DNA of 64,000 nucleotides, taken from positions 2,542,001 to 2,606,000 of the forward strand of contig NZ_CP046600.1 of assembly GCF_018278905.1 (NCBI RefSeq). The letters are read 5' to 3'. The notes beneath the pieces were generated by a model that was not told the origin of the DNA, ran no database searches, and saw only the letters and a list, made by a program, of their open reading frames with translations. This document shows, piece after piece, positions 1 through 9,694 of this stretch (position 1 is its first letter; every line of letters starts with the position of its first letter). A program made the translations under genes and the position numbers. The DNA is from Mycobacterium spongiae (GTDB taxonomy: Bacteria > Actinomycetota > Actinomycetes > Mycobacteriales > Mycobacteriaceae).

Positions 1-1
1 C

Positions 2-2224
2 GGGCAAGTACGGGTAGCCGTGGGTGCGGTGGGAGTGAACTTCCGGGATGTGTTGGTGGCATTGGGAATGTATCCCGGCGGCGGCAACTTGGGTGCCGAG
101 GGTGCCGGGGTGATCGTCGAGGTGGCCCCCGACGTTGACGGATTGGCCGTGGGCGATGCGGTAATGGGTCTACTGGGGGTGGTGGGTCCGGAGGCGGTGG
201 TCGATGCTCGATTAGTCACCGCGGTACCCGCGAACTGGTCGTTGGCGGCCGCGGCTGGTGTCCCGGTGGTGTTTCTGACAGCCCTGTATGGGCTGTCGGT
301 ATTGGGAGAATTGAAGTCCGGGCAGAAGGTGCTGGTCCACGCCGCGACCGGTGGGGTGGGAATGGCGGCGGTGGGCCTGGCGCGCTACTGGGGCGCAGAA
401 GTTTTTGCCACCGCGAGTCGCGGCAAGTGGAATGTCCTGCGGGACATGGGCTTCGACGATGACCATATCGGCGATTCCCGTAGCGTGGAGTTCGAGGAAA
501 GGTTCCGCGCGGCCGCGGGTGGGGCGGAGGTCGATGTGGTGCTCAACTCGTTGGCTGGTGAGTTTATCGATGCGTCGCTGCGGCTGCTGAAGCCTGGCGG
601 GCGTTTCATCGAGATGGGCAAGACCGATATCCGCGATCCCCGCGACGTTGCCGAGCGCTATCGGGGTGTCGGTTATCAAGCATTTGACTTGATGGAAGCC
701 GGGCCGGACCGTATCGCGGCGATGTTGAGCGAGTTAATGGCCTTGTTCGCGGCCGGAAAGTTGGAGCCGTCGCCGATCAAGTCATTTGATGTGCGATGCG
801 CACAGCAAGCGTATCGCTTCGTTAGCCAGGCTCGCCATATCGGCAAGGTGGTGATGACGCTTCCGAGCGGCCCGGGTGGCCACGCCGGCGGTGGGCTTGC
901 CGGGGGCACCGTCGTGATTACGGGCGGGACCGGGATGGCCGGGTCCGCGGTGGCGCGTCACGTGGTGGATCGCTACGGGGCGGGTCAGGTGGTGTTGGTC
1001 AGCCGTTCCGGCGAAAGTAGTTCCGGAACTGCTGAGTTGGTGGCCGAATTGACCGATGCCGGCGCCGAGGTCAGCGTGGTGGCGTGCGACGTGGCTGATC
1101 GTGACGCGGTGGCCGCCTTGCTGGCCGGGCTGGACGAGCGGTTCCCGCTGAAGGGCGTCTTTCACGCAGCGGGGGTGCTCGATGACGCGGTGATTACCGG
1201 GCTGACGTCAGATCGTATGGACGCGGTGTTGCGGGCCAAGGTCGACGGGGCCTGGAATCTCCACGAGCTCACCACGGGTCTCGATGTGTCCGCCTTTGTC
1301 GTGTTCTCGTCGATGGCCGGCATCGTCGGTGCGCCGGGCCAGGGTAACTACGCGGCCGCCAACGCGTTTCTGGACGGGTTGGCAAGCTACCGCCGCGAAC
1401 AAGGGTTGTCGGGGGTTTCGATCGCCTGGGGGCTGTGGGAACAGCCCAGTACGATGACTGCGAATCTGAGCGATCGCGACCTAGCCCGGATGAAGCAGGT
1501 GGGCCTGGCCCCGCTAGCCACCGACCACGCACTGCAGCTGCTCGATACGGCGCTGCTCGTCGATCACGCGGTGGTGGTGGCAGCCCAGCTGGACGCCGGC
1601 GCACTGACGACAAATGCTGAGGTGCCACCGCTGTGGCGTGAGTTGGTCCGGCGCCCAACGCGGCGGGTCGTCCACGACACTCAGGACAGCGCGACGGTGG
1701 CCGGATTGAATGCGCGCCTGAAAACACTAACCCCCGAACGGCGCCATCACGAACTCGTTCAATTGGTGACCGGTAACGTCGCAACCGTGTTAGGGCATTC
1801 CAGCACCATCGAAATCGACGCCAACAAAGCCTTCCAAGAACTCGGATTCGATTCCCTGACAGCCGTGGAGCTGCGCAACCGGCTCAAGACTGCCACCGGA
1901 CTTACCCTCACACCAACCCTCATCTTCGACTACCCCACACCGGACGCGTTGGCTGGATATCTCAGCGCCGAACTCGGCACCAGCGCTGCGGCATCGAATG
2001 GTGAACCCAATCCGATGAGCCGTTTCAACGATATCGCCCGCGAATTGGGCGCCCTCATCCACGATGCCGACTGGAGCCCAGAAGACCAGAAACACCTCAC
2101 CAAACGACTTCACGCTCTCCTCACCGACGTCACCGCGGAGCGCAGCACCACCGGCGACGACGACATCACCACCGCCAGCGAAGCCGAACTCTTCGCGATC
2201 CTGGATGAAGAACTCGGCCCGTAG
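2..2224 (+). CDS. pks17: Modular type I polyketide synthase, C-terminal part (ER-KR-ACP), 5' end outside window
   Basis: The frame is open from the window edge, so this is the end of a larger protein. The visible domains in order are an enoylreductase (about the first 285 residues, with the NADPH loop [12 protein letters not shown] near nt 340-375), a ketoreductase (about residues 295-480, with Rossmann motif [11 protein letters not shown], an LDD motif typical of B-type reductases, and catalytic S and Y in VFSSMAG and [11 protein letters not shown]), and an acyl carrier protein with the phosphopantetheine Ser of [10 protein letters not shown] at nt 1853-1855. The last about 40 residues are acidic and helical, like a C-terminal docking segment that could hand the chain to the next protein. 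It corresponds to the Pks8/Pks17 region of M. tuberculosis; there the reading frame is split, as I recall, whereas here ER, KR and ACP are continuous. Pks9 starts 23 bp downstream. The exact product is unknown. Confidence 0.9.
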   Translation, partial: GQVRVAVGAVGVNFRDVLVALGMYPGGGNLGAEGAGVIVEVAPDVDGLAVGDAVMGLLGVVGPEAVVDARLVTAVPANWSLAAAAGVPVVFLTALYGLSVLGELKSGQKVLVHAATGGVGMAAVGLARYWGAEVFATASRGKWNVLRDMGFDDDHIGDSRSVEFEERFRAAAGGAEVDVVLNSLAGEFIDASLRLLKPGGRFIEMGKTDIRDPRDVAERYRGVGYQAFDLMEAGPDRIAAMLSELMALFAAGKLEPSPIKSFDVRCAQQAYRFVSQARHIGKVVMTLPSGPGGHAGGGLAGGTVVITGGTGMAGSAVARHVVDRYGAGQVVLVSRSGESSSGTAELVAELTDAGAEVSVVACDVADRDAVAALLAGLDERFPLKGVFHAAGVLDDAVITGLTSDRMDAVLRAKVDGAWNLHELTTGLDVSAFVVFSSMAGIVGAPGQGNYAAANAFLDGLASYRREQGLSGVSIAWGLWEQPSTMTANLSDRDLARMKQVGLAPLATDHALQLLDTALLVDHAVVVAAQLDAGALTTNAEVPPLWRELVRRPTRRVVHDTQDSATVAGLNARLKTLTPERRHHELVQLVTGNVATVLGHSSTIEIDANKAFQELGFDSLTAVELRNRLKTATGLTLTPTLIFDYPTPDALAGYLSAELGTSAAASNGEPNPMSRFNDIARELGALIHDADWSPEDQKHLTKRLHALLTDVTAERSTTGDDDITTASEAELFAILDEELGP

Positions 2225-2247
2225 CTAGGCACCAGCAACCGGGAAGC

Positions 2248-5200
2248 GTGGAGGACGTCGTGCCATCGACAGCCGTAGCGATCATCGGCCTCGCCTGCAG
2301 ATTTCCTGGGGCGGCAAGCCCGGATGAATACTGGCGTCTGGTGCGTGACGGACGTGAAACCACCCAATCCATCGACATCAAGACCGAGTTCGACGCGAAT
2401 TTCTTCGCGCTGTCGCCACGCGAGGCCGCCGCGATGGATCCCCGGCAGCGACTGGCGCTCGAACTAGCGTGGGAACTGTTCGAAGACGCATTCCTCCTGC
2501 CAGAAACCGTGCGCGGCGAACAGGTCGCGGTCCACCTCGGAGCAATGAACGACGATTACGCTCTCCTGACGCTGCGCGATGCCTCACGGAACCTCGATCA
2601 CCACTCGTTTGCCGGCACCAGCCGCAGCATGATCGCCAACAGGATCTCGTATGCGTTCGGACTGTGCGGACCGAGTATGACCGTCGATTCCGGGCAATCG
2701 TCTTCGCTGATCGCGGTGCATCTCGCGTGCGAAAGCCTACGGTCCCACGCGGCGCCGCTGGCCATAGCCGGCGGCATTCACCTCAACCTGGCAGACGAAA
2801 CGGCTATGATGGAAACGGAATTCGGCGCGACATCTCCTTCAGGGCACACCTACGCGTTCGATGGCCGGGCGGACGGATATGTACGCAGCGAAGGAGGTGG
2901 TCTGGTTCTGTTGAAGCCGTTGCGTGCGGCGATCGAGGATGGGGACCGGGTCCACGCGGTCATTCGGGGCAGCGCGATCGGCAACGCGGGTAGCAGCTCC
3001 AGCGGGTTGACCGTACCGTCGGTTTCGGGACAGCACGACGTCATACGGCAGGCGCTGTCCAACGCTGGCTTGGACCGCGGTCAGGTCGACTATGTTGAAG
3101 CGCACGGAACCGGAACCGAAGTCGGAGACCCCATCGAGGCGCACGCACTGGGCGAAGTCTTCGCCGGGCGGCGCGGCGATCCGGTCGCTATTGGTTCGGT
3201 GAAAACGAATATTGGTCACACCGGCGCCGCCGCCGGTATCGCGGGACTGATCAAAACGGTTCTGGCAGTAGAAAACGCGGCAATTCCACCGAGCCTCAAC
3301 CATGACAGCGCGGAGATCGACCTGGGAGCATTGGGGCTGAGAGTCAACACCACGCTGACTTCGTGGCCGGTGGTGGATCATCCGCGTCGGGCGGGGGTGT
3401 CGGCGTTCGGAATGGGCGGTACGAATGCGCATGTGATTCTTGAGCAGGCCGGTGGTGGGGACGAGGTTGGCTGCGGGCGGGGTGGCGGGGATCGGGGGTC
3501 GGTGGCGTGGGTGGTGTCGGGGCGGTCGGGGCAGGCGTTGGTGAATCAGGCGGCGCGGTTGGGTGAGTGGGTGGGTCAGCGTCCGGAGCTTGGGGTGGCT
3601 GATGTGGGGTGGTCGTTGGTGTCGACGCGGTCGGTGTTTGAGCATCGGGCTGTGGTGGTGGGTGGCGATCGTGGGCAGTTGGTGGATGGGTTGGCTGAGG
3701 TTGCCGCGGGTCGTCCGGGTGCGGGGGTGGTGGTTGGTCGTGCGGGCGCGGTGGGCAAGACGGTGTTTGTGTTTCCGGGGCAGGGGTCGCAGTGGTTGGG
3801 CATGGGTCGTGAGCTCTATGGCCGGTTTTCGGTGTTTGCGGGGGTTTTTGATGAGGTTGTGGCGGAGTTGGATCGGTATTTGCGGGTGCCGTTGCGCGAG
3901 GTGATGTGGGGTGGTGACGCGGCGTTGTTGCAGAGTACGGAGTTTGCGCAGCCGGCGTTGTTTGCCGTGGAGGTGGCGTTGGCGGGGTTGTTGCGGGAGT
4001 GGGGTGTGGTGGCTGATTTTGTGGTGGGTCATTCGGTGGGGGAGATTGTGGCCGCGCAGGTGGCGGGGGTGTTGTCGTTGGGTGATGCGGCGCGGGTGGT
4101 GGCGGCTCGGGGTCGGTTGATGGCGGGGTTGCCTGTGGGTGGGGTGATGGTTGCGGTGGCTGCTGGTGTTGATGAGGTGGAGCCGTTGTTGGGTGCGGGG
4201 GTTGATATTGCTGCGGTGAATGCGTCGGATTCGGTGGTGATTTCGGGGGAGGAAGAGGCGGTGGGGGTGGTGGTGGATGGTTTGGTGGGTCGGGGTCGGC
4301 GGGTGCATCGGTTGGCGGTGTCGCATGCGTTTCATTCGGGGTTGATGGAGCCGATGTTGGAGGAGTTCTCGCGGGTGGTGGCTGATGTGTCGGTGGGTTC
4401 GGCGCGGATTGGGTTGGTGTCGAATGTGACTGGGCAGTTGGCGGGGTCTGGGTATGGGGATGGGTCGTATTGGGTGGAGCATGTGCGTAAGCCGGTGCGT
4501 TTTGCTGATGGGGTGGCTGCGGTGGAGTCGTTGGGGGCGCAGGTGTTCATCGAGGTGGGCCCCGCCGCCGGGTTGACCGTTTCGGGGGCAGTGCTGGTCA
4601 AGGACCGTCCTGAGGTTGATTGTGTTCTTGCGGCGGTGGGCCAGTTGTTCACCCAGGGTGTGGAGGTGAATTGGGAGTCGGTGCTCGGCGGCGGCCGACG
4701 GGTGGAACTGCCGACGTACGGATTTGCACGGCAACGGTTTTGGCTAGGGGACAGCGGCAGCGACATCCCGGACCGGCCTCGTGTCACTGCTCCTGAACAG
4801 CTACAACAACTGGCTCCACCCGAACGGCACCGCACGCTGGTCGAGTTGGTGCGTCTCCATGCGGCGGTCGTGTTGGGTCACCCGAGCGGCCACGACATCG
4901 ACCCCGAACTGCGGTTTCAGGACCTCGGATTCGACTCGCTGACCGGCGTTGAGCTGCGAAACCGCCTCAAACTTCATCCGGACTTGGCTCGATTGCCGCT
5001 TTCTCGCACTCTCATTTTCGACTACCCTACCCCCTCGGCCCTAGCCGAACACCTCGGTGAACTCCTGTCGCACAACGACTCCGGAGAATCGCCGGACGAC
5101 AAGATTTGGTCGCTGCTGCGAACCATCCCCGTCGATGAGCTGCGACGCACGGGACTGCTCGACAAGTTGCTGGTGCTAGCCGGCCAGCCCGAAGAGTCCC

Positions 5201-5301
5201 CGCAGGACCCGGCGGTCAGCGACGATGTCATCGACTCCCTAAGCCCCGATGCGCTCATCACGTTGGCGCTCAACACGAAGGACGAGAATGAGGCCTTGTG
5301 A
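2248..5301 (+). CDS. pks9: Polyketide synthase Pks9: KSQ-AT-ACP, loading-module architecture
   Basis: 1017 residues, GTG start (an alternative GTG lies at 2260). Domains: ketosynthase (residues 8-420), acyltransferase (about 505-800), carrier protein (about 870-955); no KR, DH or ER. In the ketosynthase the active-site Cys is replaced by Gln150 (motif VDSGQSSSL, codon CAA at 2695-2697), while His286, Lys319 and His324 are kept. Gln at this position is the hallmark of KSQ domains, which decarboxylate malonyl-ACP to make a starter unit in loading modules. The acyltransferase has Ser596 in GHSVGE and the malonyl-type signature HAFH (693-696). The carrier Ser is 897. The protein is therefore predicted to generate acetyl-ACP from malonyl-CoA rather than to elongate chains. 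It lies between Pks17 and type III Pks11 in one direction. The AT segment (about 3365-4550) has very different base usage from the rest. Confidence 0.93.
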   Translation: MEDVVPSTAVAIIGLACRFPGAASPDEYWRLVRDGRETTQSIDIKTEFDANFFALSPREAAAMDPRQRLALELAWELFEDAFLLPETVRGEQVAVHLGAMNDDYALLTLRDASRNLDHHSFAGTSRSMIANRISYAFGLCGPSMTVDSGQSSSLIAVHLACESLRSHAAPLAIAGGIHLNLADETAMMETEFGATSPSGHTYAFDGRADGYVRSEGGGLVLLKPLRAAIEDGDRVHAVIRGSAIGNAGSSSSGLTVPSVSGQHDVIRQALSNAGLDRGQVDYVEAHGTGTEVGDPIEAHALGEVFAGRRGDPVAIGSVKTNIGHTGAAAGIAGLIKTVLAVENAAIPPSLNHDSAEIDLGALGLRVNTTLTSWPVVDHPRRAGVSAFGMGGTNAHVILEQAGGGDEVGCGRGGGDRGSVAWVVSGRSGQALVNQAARLGEWVGQRPELGVADVGWSLVSTRSVFEHRAVVVGGDRGQLVDGLAEVAAGRPGAGVVVGRAGAVGKTVFVFPGQGSQWLGMGRELYGRFSVFAGVFDEVVAELDRYLRVPLREVMWGGDAALLQSTEFAQPALFAVEVALAGLLREWGVVADFVVGHSVGEIVAAQVAGVLSLGDAARVVAARGRLMAGLPVGGVMVAVAAGVDEVEPLLGAGVDIAAVNASDSVVISGEEEAVGVVVDGLVGRGRRVHRLAVSHAFHSGLMEPMLEEFSRVVADVSVGSARIGLVSNVTGQLAGSGYGDGSYWVEHVRKPVRFADGVAAVESLGAQVFIEVGPAAGLTVSGAVLVKDRPEVDCVLAAVGQLFTQGVEVNWESVLGGGRRVELPTYGFARQRFWLGDSGSDIPDRPRVTAPEQLQQLAPPERHRTLVELVRLHAAVVLGHPSGHDIDPELRFQDLGFDSLTGVELRNRLKLHPDLARLPLSRTLIFDYPTPSALAEHLGELLSHNDSGESPDDKIWSLLRTIPVDELRRTGLLDKLLVLAGQPEESPQDPAVSDDVIDSLSPDALITLALNTKDENEAL

Positions 5302-5406
5302 TGAAATCCGAACTTCCAGGCTGGGCGGTTGCGCGAAGCCGCCTGCTCCCGACGTCCGGGTCCCGTGGGAATGGGTAAGCAGGCAAGCTACCAAGAGAGA
5401 AGGGAC

Positions 5407-6468
5407 ATGAGTGTCATAGCAGGCGTATTCGGCGCATTGCCGCCGCACCGGTACAGCCAGACCGAGATCACCGATTCGTTCGTCGAGTTCCCCCGCCTGA
5501 AGGAACACGAGCAAATACTCCGACGTTTGCATGCCGCTGCCGGAGTCAATACCCGCCACCTCGTCCTGCCGCTCCAGCACTACGCGTCGCTGGACGACTT
5601 CAGCGACACCAATGACATCTTCATCGACAAGGCGGTCGATCTTGGCATTGAGGCGCTCATGGGCGCCTTGGGCGAGGCGGGACTGGAAGCCCGCGACATT
5701 GACATGATCACCACCACAACGGCGACGGGCGTCGCGGTGCCGTCGCTGGATGCCCGGATCATCGGACGAATTGGCCTGCGCCCTGATGCGCGCAGGGTGC
5801 CGATATTCGGCCTGGGCTGCGTCGCCGGGGCGGCCGGCGTGGCCGGACTGCACGAATACCTGCGCGGCGCGCCCGACGACGTCGCGGCCCTAGTGTCGGT
5901 CGAGCTGTGCTCGCTCAGCTACCCCATTGCCAAACCAACGGTCTCGGGATTGGTTGGGACGGCACTGTTCGGCGACGGCGCGGCGGCAGTAGTCGCGGTC
6001 GGTGACCGGCGCAGCGAGCGCATTGGCCCCGCCGGCCCCGACATTCTCGATTCGCGCAGCCGCCGCTACCCCGAATCGCTGGACACGACGGGTTGGGACT
6101 TCGGACCCGATGGGCTACAGCCCCGGCTTTCCCCGGACATCACCAGCCTGATCGACCGATACCTGACCGTCGACGTCGACGACTTCCTCTCGGCGCACCA
6201 GCTCACCCGAAACGACATCGGCGTTTGGGTATGCCATCCGGGTGGCCCCAAAGTCATCGACGCGATCTCACGAAGTCTTGAACTTCCCACTGAGGCGTTG
6301 GAGGTGACCAAGCGCTCGCTCAGCGAGGTAGCCAACCTCTCGTCGGCCTCGGTGCTACACATCTTGCGCGACACCATCGCAAAGCCGCCGCCCAGCGGAA
6401 GTATGGGCCTGATGCTCGCGATGGGTTCCGGGTTCTGCATCGAGCTGGTCCTATTGCGCTGGCACTGA
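5407..6468 (+). CDS. pks11: Type III polyketide synthase Pks11 (chalcone/stilbene synthase family)
   Basis: 353 residues from ATG 5407, preceded by a good GAGAAGGG ribosome site; earlier in-frame starts back to 5329 lack homologous sequence and a site. The catalytic triad of the family is visible: Cys138 (FGLGCVAGAAG), His277 (VCHPGG) and Asn310 (EVANLSSA). Type III enzymes use free acyl-CoA starters and malonyl-CoA extenders; mycobacterial members make long-chain alkylpyrones. Length and motifs match M. tuberculosis Pks11. It starts 105 bp after pks9 and its last 18 bp overlap the convergent cyp139 gene. The neighbourhood suggests that it finishes or cyclises a chain started by the modular synthases, but that is inference. 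Confidence 0.94.
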   Translation: MSVIAGVFGALPPHRYSQTEITDSFVEFPRLKEHEQILRRLHAAAGVNTRHLVLPLQHYASLDDFSDTNDIFIDKAVDLGIEALMGALGEAGLEARDIDMITTTTATGVAVPSLDARIIGRIGLRPDARRVPIFGLGCVAGAAGVAGLHEYLRGAPDDVAALVSVELCSLSYPIAKPTVSGLVGTALFGDGAAAVVAVGDRRSERIGPAGPDILDSRSRRYPESLDTTGWDFGPDGLQPRLSPDITSLIDRYLTVDVDDFLSAHQLTRNDIGVWVCHPGGPKVIDAISRSLELPTEALEVTKRSLSEVANLSSASVLHILRDTIAKPPPSGSMGLMLAMGSGFCIELVLLRWH

Positions 6469-7761
6469 CTTGGTGACGTCGACGGGCAGTCCCGCCCGGG
6501 GAGCCAACGCGGCAAAGTGGGCCGCTCGAACGCGGCGAGTTCCCTGCGCAGGGAGCGCAAGCCTGGACCTGCCGACCAGGCGCGCGAGCATGACGGTCAT
6601 TTCAGTGGTCGCCATGACCGATCCGATGCAGCGGTGCAACCCACCACTGAACGGTATGAATTCGTGTGGCGCGGGCTTGCGGTAGCCGGGTGCGTCGGGA
6701 TCCCAGCGGTGTGGACGGAATTGCCTTGGTTCGGGCCATAATTCGGGGAGTCGATGGGTAACGTAGGCGCTGAAGATCAGTAAGCGTCCCGCTGGGATCC
6801 GGTGACTGTCGAACCGTAGATCACGCATGACCCTGCGGGCCGAGATCACTCCGGGCGAGTACAACCGAAGCGTCTCGTGCACAACACCGTTGAGGTAGCT
6901 GAGTTTGTCGAGGTCTGCAGCAGTTGGAGGGTCAGTGCCCAGGACCCGACTGACTTCGTCGGCGGCGTTGTCCCACGCGCCCGGGAGCGTCATGAGCGTG
7001 TGGGTCGCCCAAGCCAGTGCGGCGCTGGTGGTTTCGTAGCCGGCGGCGATCAGCGAAATGATCGCATCACGAATTTCGTTGTCAGAAAGCGCCTGTCCGT
7101 CCTCGGCGCGGCCGTCGATCAACATGGTCAGCATGTGGTCGTCGGGTCGGGGTAGCGCGCGAGCATCGGCGATCGCTGCGTCGATGACGTCGTCGAGGCG
7201 CGTGCGTGCGGCCATCGCTTTCTGCCATGCCGGTGAGTTGAATCGTTGTTGGAGCCGCATGATCTGGGGGAGTCGGTGGGTCAGGTCGAGCAAGGGCTGC
7301 AGTTGTTCGCCGAGGAAGTCAGAGTGGACAGCGAGGCGCTCCCCGAACAGGCTCTCCGCGGTACTGCGCCGCACTGCGCGCCGGAACTCCTGGTAGATGT
7401 CCAGCCGCTGTCCGGCGCGCCAACCATCAATCACGGCGTCGATATTGGCGACCATGGTCTGCACATAGTCCTGGACCTGGCGATGACGCAGGCCCGGCGC
7501 CACCACGCTACGCCGGCGCCGGTGATCATCACCGTCGCTGACAATCAGTGCGGTCGGCCCGTCGACCGCAGCCAAGGTCTCGAACGTCTCCCGCCAACTG
7601 AAGGCGTCGGCATGGGCGAAGACGAACCTATTCGCCGTGGCTCCCAGCAGATACGTGTAACCATGCCTGCCGACTCCGCAGTTGATCACTGGCCCACGTC
7701 GTCGATACAGCGCCAGCAACGCCTCGCCCGGTAGGTAAGGGACCGTTTGATATCCGTTCAT
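6451..7761 (-). CDS. cyp139A1: Cytochrome P450, CYP139 family
   Basis: 436 residues. P450 signatures: I-helix oxygen-binding motif AAGYETTS, the K-helix ExxR in ETLRLYSP, an FRPHRW segment corresponding to the PERF region, and the haem loop FSGGLHRCIG with the proximal Cys. There is no N-terminal membrane segment, so it is a soluble bacterial monooxygenase that depends on a ferredoxin and reductase. Its ATG overlaps the TGA of the upstream ABC-F gene (ATGA), implying translational coupling, and its 3' end overlaps pks11 tail to tail. The conserved linkage with pks11 suggests oxidation of the polyketide product. Confidence 0.94.
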   Translation of the reverse strand: MNGYQTVPYLPGEALLALYRRRGPVINCGVGRHGYTYLLGATANRFVFAHADAFSWRETFETLAAVDGPTALIVSDGDDHRRRRSVVAPGLRHRQVQDYVQTMVANIDAVIDGWRAGQRLDIYQEFRRAVRRSTAESLFGERLAVHSDFLGEQLQPLLDLTHRLPQIMRLQQRFNSPAWQKAMAARTRLDDVIDAAIADARALPRPDDHMLTMLIDGRAEDGQALSDNEIRDAIISLIAAGYETTSAALAWATHTLMTLPGAWDNAADEVSRVLGTDPPTAADLDKLSYLNGVVHETLRLYSPGVISARRVMRDLRFDSHRIPAGRLLIFSAYVTHRLPELWPEPRQFRPHRWDPDAPGYRKPAPHEFIPFSGGLHRCIGSVMATTEMTVMLARLVGRSRLALPAQGTRRVRAAHFAALAPRAGLPVDVTKSVPAQ

Positions 7762-9533
7762 TCGAGTACCTCCGACAACTCCAGCCAGCGGCTTTCCCGC
7801 GTAGAGACCTCATCCTCGAGTGTGCGCAAGTCGCGGGTCAGGCGGGTGATGCCGACGTGGTCGGACTGGTCGTGCCCGGCGAGTTCGGTGTGTTTGGCCG
7901 CGATCTGGTCGGCAAGGCGGGTGAGCTGGCGGCTAATCGCGGCCAACTCCTTTTCGGCGGCGCGTCGCTGTGCGCCCGACATCGTCTGCGGCCTGGTGGG
8001 CTCGACCGGCGGCGGGCCGGTCGGACGATCAACCAGCCGCAGGTATTCGTCAACGCCTCCAGGCAGCTGCCGCAGCCGGCCGTCGAGAATTGCGTACTGC
8101 TGATCAGTGATCCGTTCCAGCAGATACCGGTCGTGCGAGACGACCACCAGGGTGCCCGCCCAGGAATCGAGCAGGTCTTCGGTGGCGGTGAGCATGTCGG
8201 TGTCGACGTCGTTGGTGGGCTCGTCGAGGAGCAACACGTTGGGCTCGGACAACAACGTGAGCATAAGTTGCAAACGTCGCCGCTGACCGCCGGAAAGATC
8301 TCCCACGCGTGCGGACACCTGGTCGCGAGCAAAACCCAGCCGTTCCAGCAGCTGGGTTGGGGTCACGTCGCGTCCCTCGACCTCATAGCTGCCGCGCAGC
8401 CCGGCCAGCACATCGGCGATCCGGTCATCGGCGAGGGCTCCCAGGTCGTCGCCCAACTGATCGAGTACCGCCAGCCGAACCGTCTTGCCGCACTTGACCC
8501 GGCCTGTATCTGGCCGGATGCTGCCCGCGATCAGGCCCAGCAGAGTGGATTTTCCGGCGCCGTTGGCCCCGAGAATGCCGATCCGGTCACCCGGGCCGAT
8601 TCGCCATTCGATCTCGCGCAAGACCGGTTGGCCCTCGCCAGGCGGGTAAGAGACCGATACGTCAAGGAGATCGATCACGTCCTTGCCGAGCCGGGCGGTT
8701 GCTAACTTGGCCAGCTCGACCGTATTGCGCAGCGGCGGCACATCGGCGATCAGTTGGTTGGCGGCTTCGATCCGGAACTTGGGCTTGGAAGTTCGGGCCG
8801 GTGCGCCCCGGCGCAGCCATGCAAGCTCCTTGCGCATCAGATTTTGTCGCTTGGCCTCGGCGGTGGCGGCGAGCCGGTCCCGCTCGACGCGCTGCAGCAC
8901 ATACGCGGCATAGCCGCCTTCGAACGGCTCGACGACTCCGTCGTGCACTTCCCATGTGGTGGTCGCGACTTCGTCGAGAAACCAGCGGTCGTGGGTGACC
9001 AGCAGCAGCCCGCCGCTATTGCGTGCCCAGCGTTGTTGGAGGTGGCCGGCTAACCAGGTGATGCCTTCCAGGTCGAGGTGGTTGGTGGGCTCGTCGAGTG
9101 CGATCACATCCCACTCGTCGACGAGTAGCTGGGCGAGCTGCACCCGTCGCCGCTGGCCGCCGCTGAGCGTGCCGACCGCGGCGTCCCAGGCGATGTCGGA
9201 CACCAGCCCAGCGATCACATCCCGGATCCGCGCGTCGCGGGCCCACTCGTGTTCAGCGCGGTCGCCAACCAGCGTCCAGCCGACGCTGTGGTCCGGGTCG
9301 AGGCTGTCCGCCTGGCCCAGCGCGCCGACCCGCAGCCCGCTGCGTCCGGTGACTCGACCCGAATCCGGCCGTAGCCGTGCGGTGAGCAGGTCGAGCAAGC
9401 TGGATTTGCCGTCGCCGTTTCGTCCTACGATGCCGATGCGCGCACCGTCGTGCACCCCGAGCGTGACCGCTTCGAATACCACCTGAGTTGGATACTCAAG
9501 GTGGACGGCCTCGGCTCCCAGAAGGTGCACCAC
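7758..9533 (-). CDS. ABC-F family ATPase (macrolide-resistance/ribosome-protection type)
   Basis: 591 residues from GTG 9533; the frame is open to 9620 but the extra 29 residues are low-complexity and unlike the family. Two ATPase domains in tandem: first Walker A GRNGDGKSS, signature LSGGQRRRVQ, Walker B ALDEPTNHLDL; second Walker A GANGAGKST, signature LSGGQRRRLQ, Walker B LLDEPTNDVD. No membrane segments, so it is not a transporter; ABC-F proteins bind ribosomes and protect them or tune translation. The M. tuberculosis counterpart is annotated as two shorter genes (Rv1668c and Rv1667c); here the frame is intact. It is coupled to cyp139, so self-protection for the polyketide locus is possible. 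Confidence 0.9.
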   Translation of the reverse strand: MVHLLGAEAVHLEYPTQVVFEAVTLGVHDGARIGIVGRNGDGKSSLLDLLTARLRPDSGRVTGRSGLRVGALGQADSLDPDHSVGWTLVGDRAEHEWARDARIRDVIAGLVSDIAWDAAVGTLSGGQRRRVQLAQLLVDEWDVIALDEPTNHLDLEGITWLAGHLQQRWARNSGGLLLVTHDRWFLDEVATTTWEVHDGVVEPFEGGYAAYVLQRVERDRLAATAEAKRQNLMRKELAWLRRGAPARTSKPKFRIEAANQLIADVPPLRNTVELAKLATARLGKDVIDLLDVSVSYPPGEGQPVLREIEWRIGPGDRIGILGANGAGKSTLLGLIAGSIRPDTGRVKCGKTVRLAVLDQLGDDLGALADDRIADVLAGLRGSYEVEGRDVTPTQLLERLGFARDQVSARVGDLSGGQRRRLQLMLTLLSEPNVLLLDEPTNDVDTDMLTATEDLLDSWAGTLVVVSHDRYLLERITDQQYAILDGRLRQLPGGVDEYLRLVDRPTGPPPVEPTRPQTMSGAQRRAAEKELAAISRQLTRLADQIAAKHTELAGHDQSDHVGITRLTRDLRTLEDEVSTRESRWLELSEVLE

Positions 9534-9694
9534 TGGGCCAAAGTTACCGGCCGGGCGAGCGGTGCTGGTGCAGTAGAGCCGGGTTGAGCGCGGCGAACGC
9601 GTGGATCGAGTGGTGGACAACTAGGCGGCGTGCACCCTGAGGTGGCTGGCGCGTTTCGGCAAAGCGGCGGTTGGTTGATCTGATGATTCAACCT

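Noticed and set aside
2839..4734. 631-residue open frame on the minus strand opposite pks9
   Set aside because: It is His/Arg/Pro-rich and mirrors the G/T-rich AT segment; the + strand has clear PKS domains.
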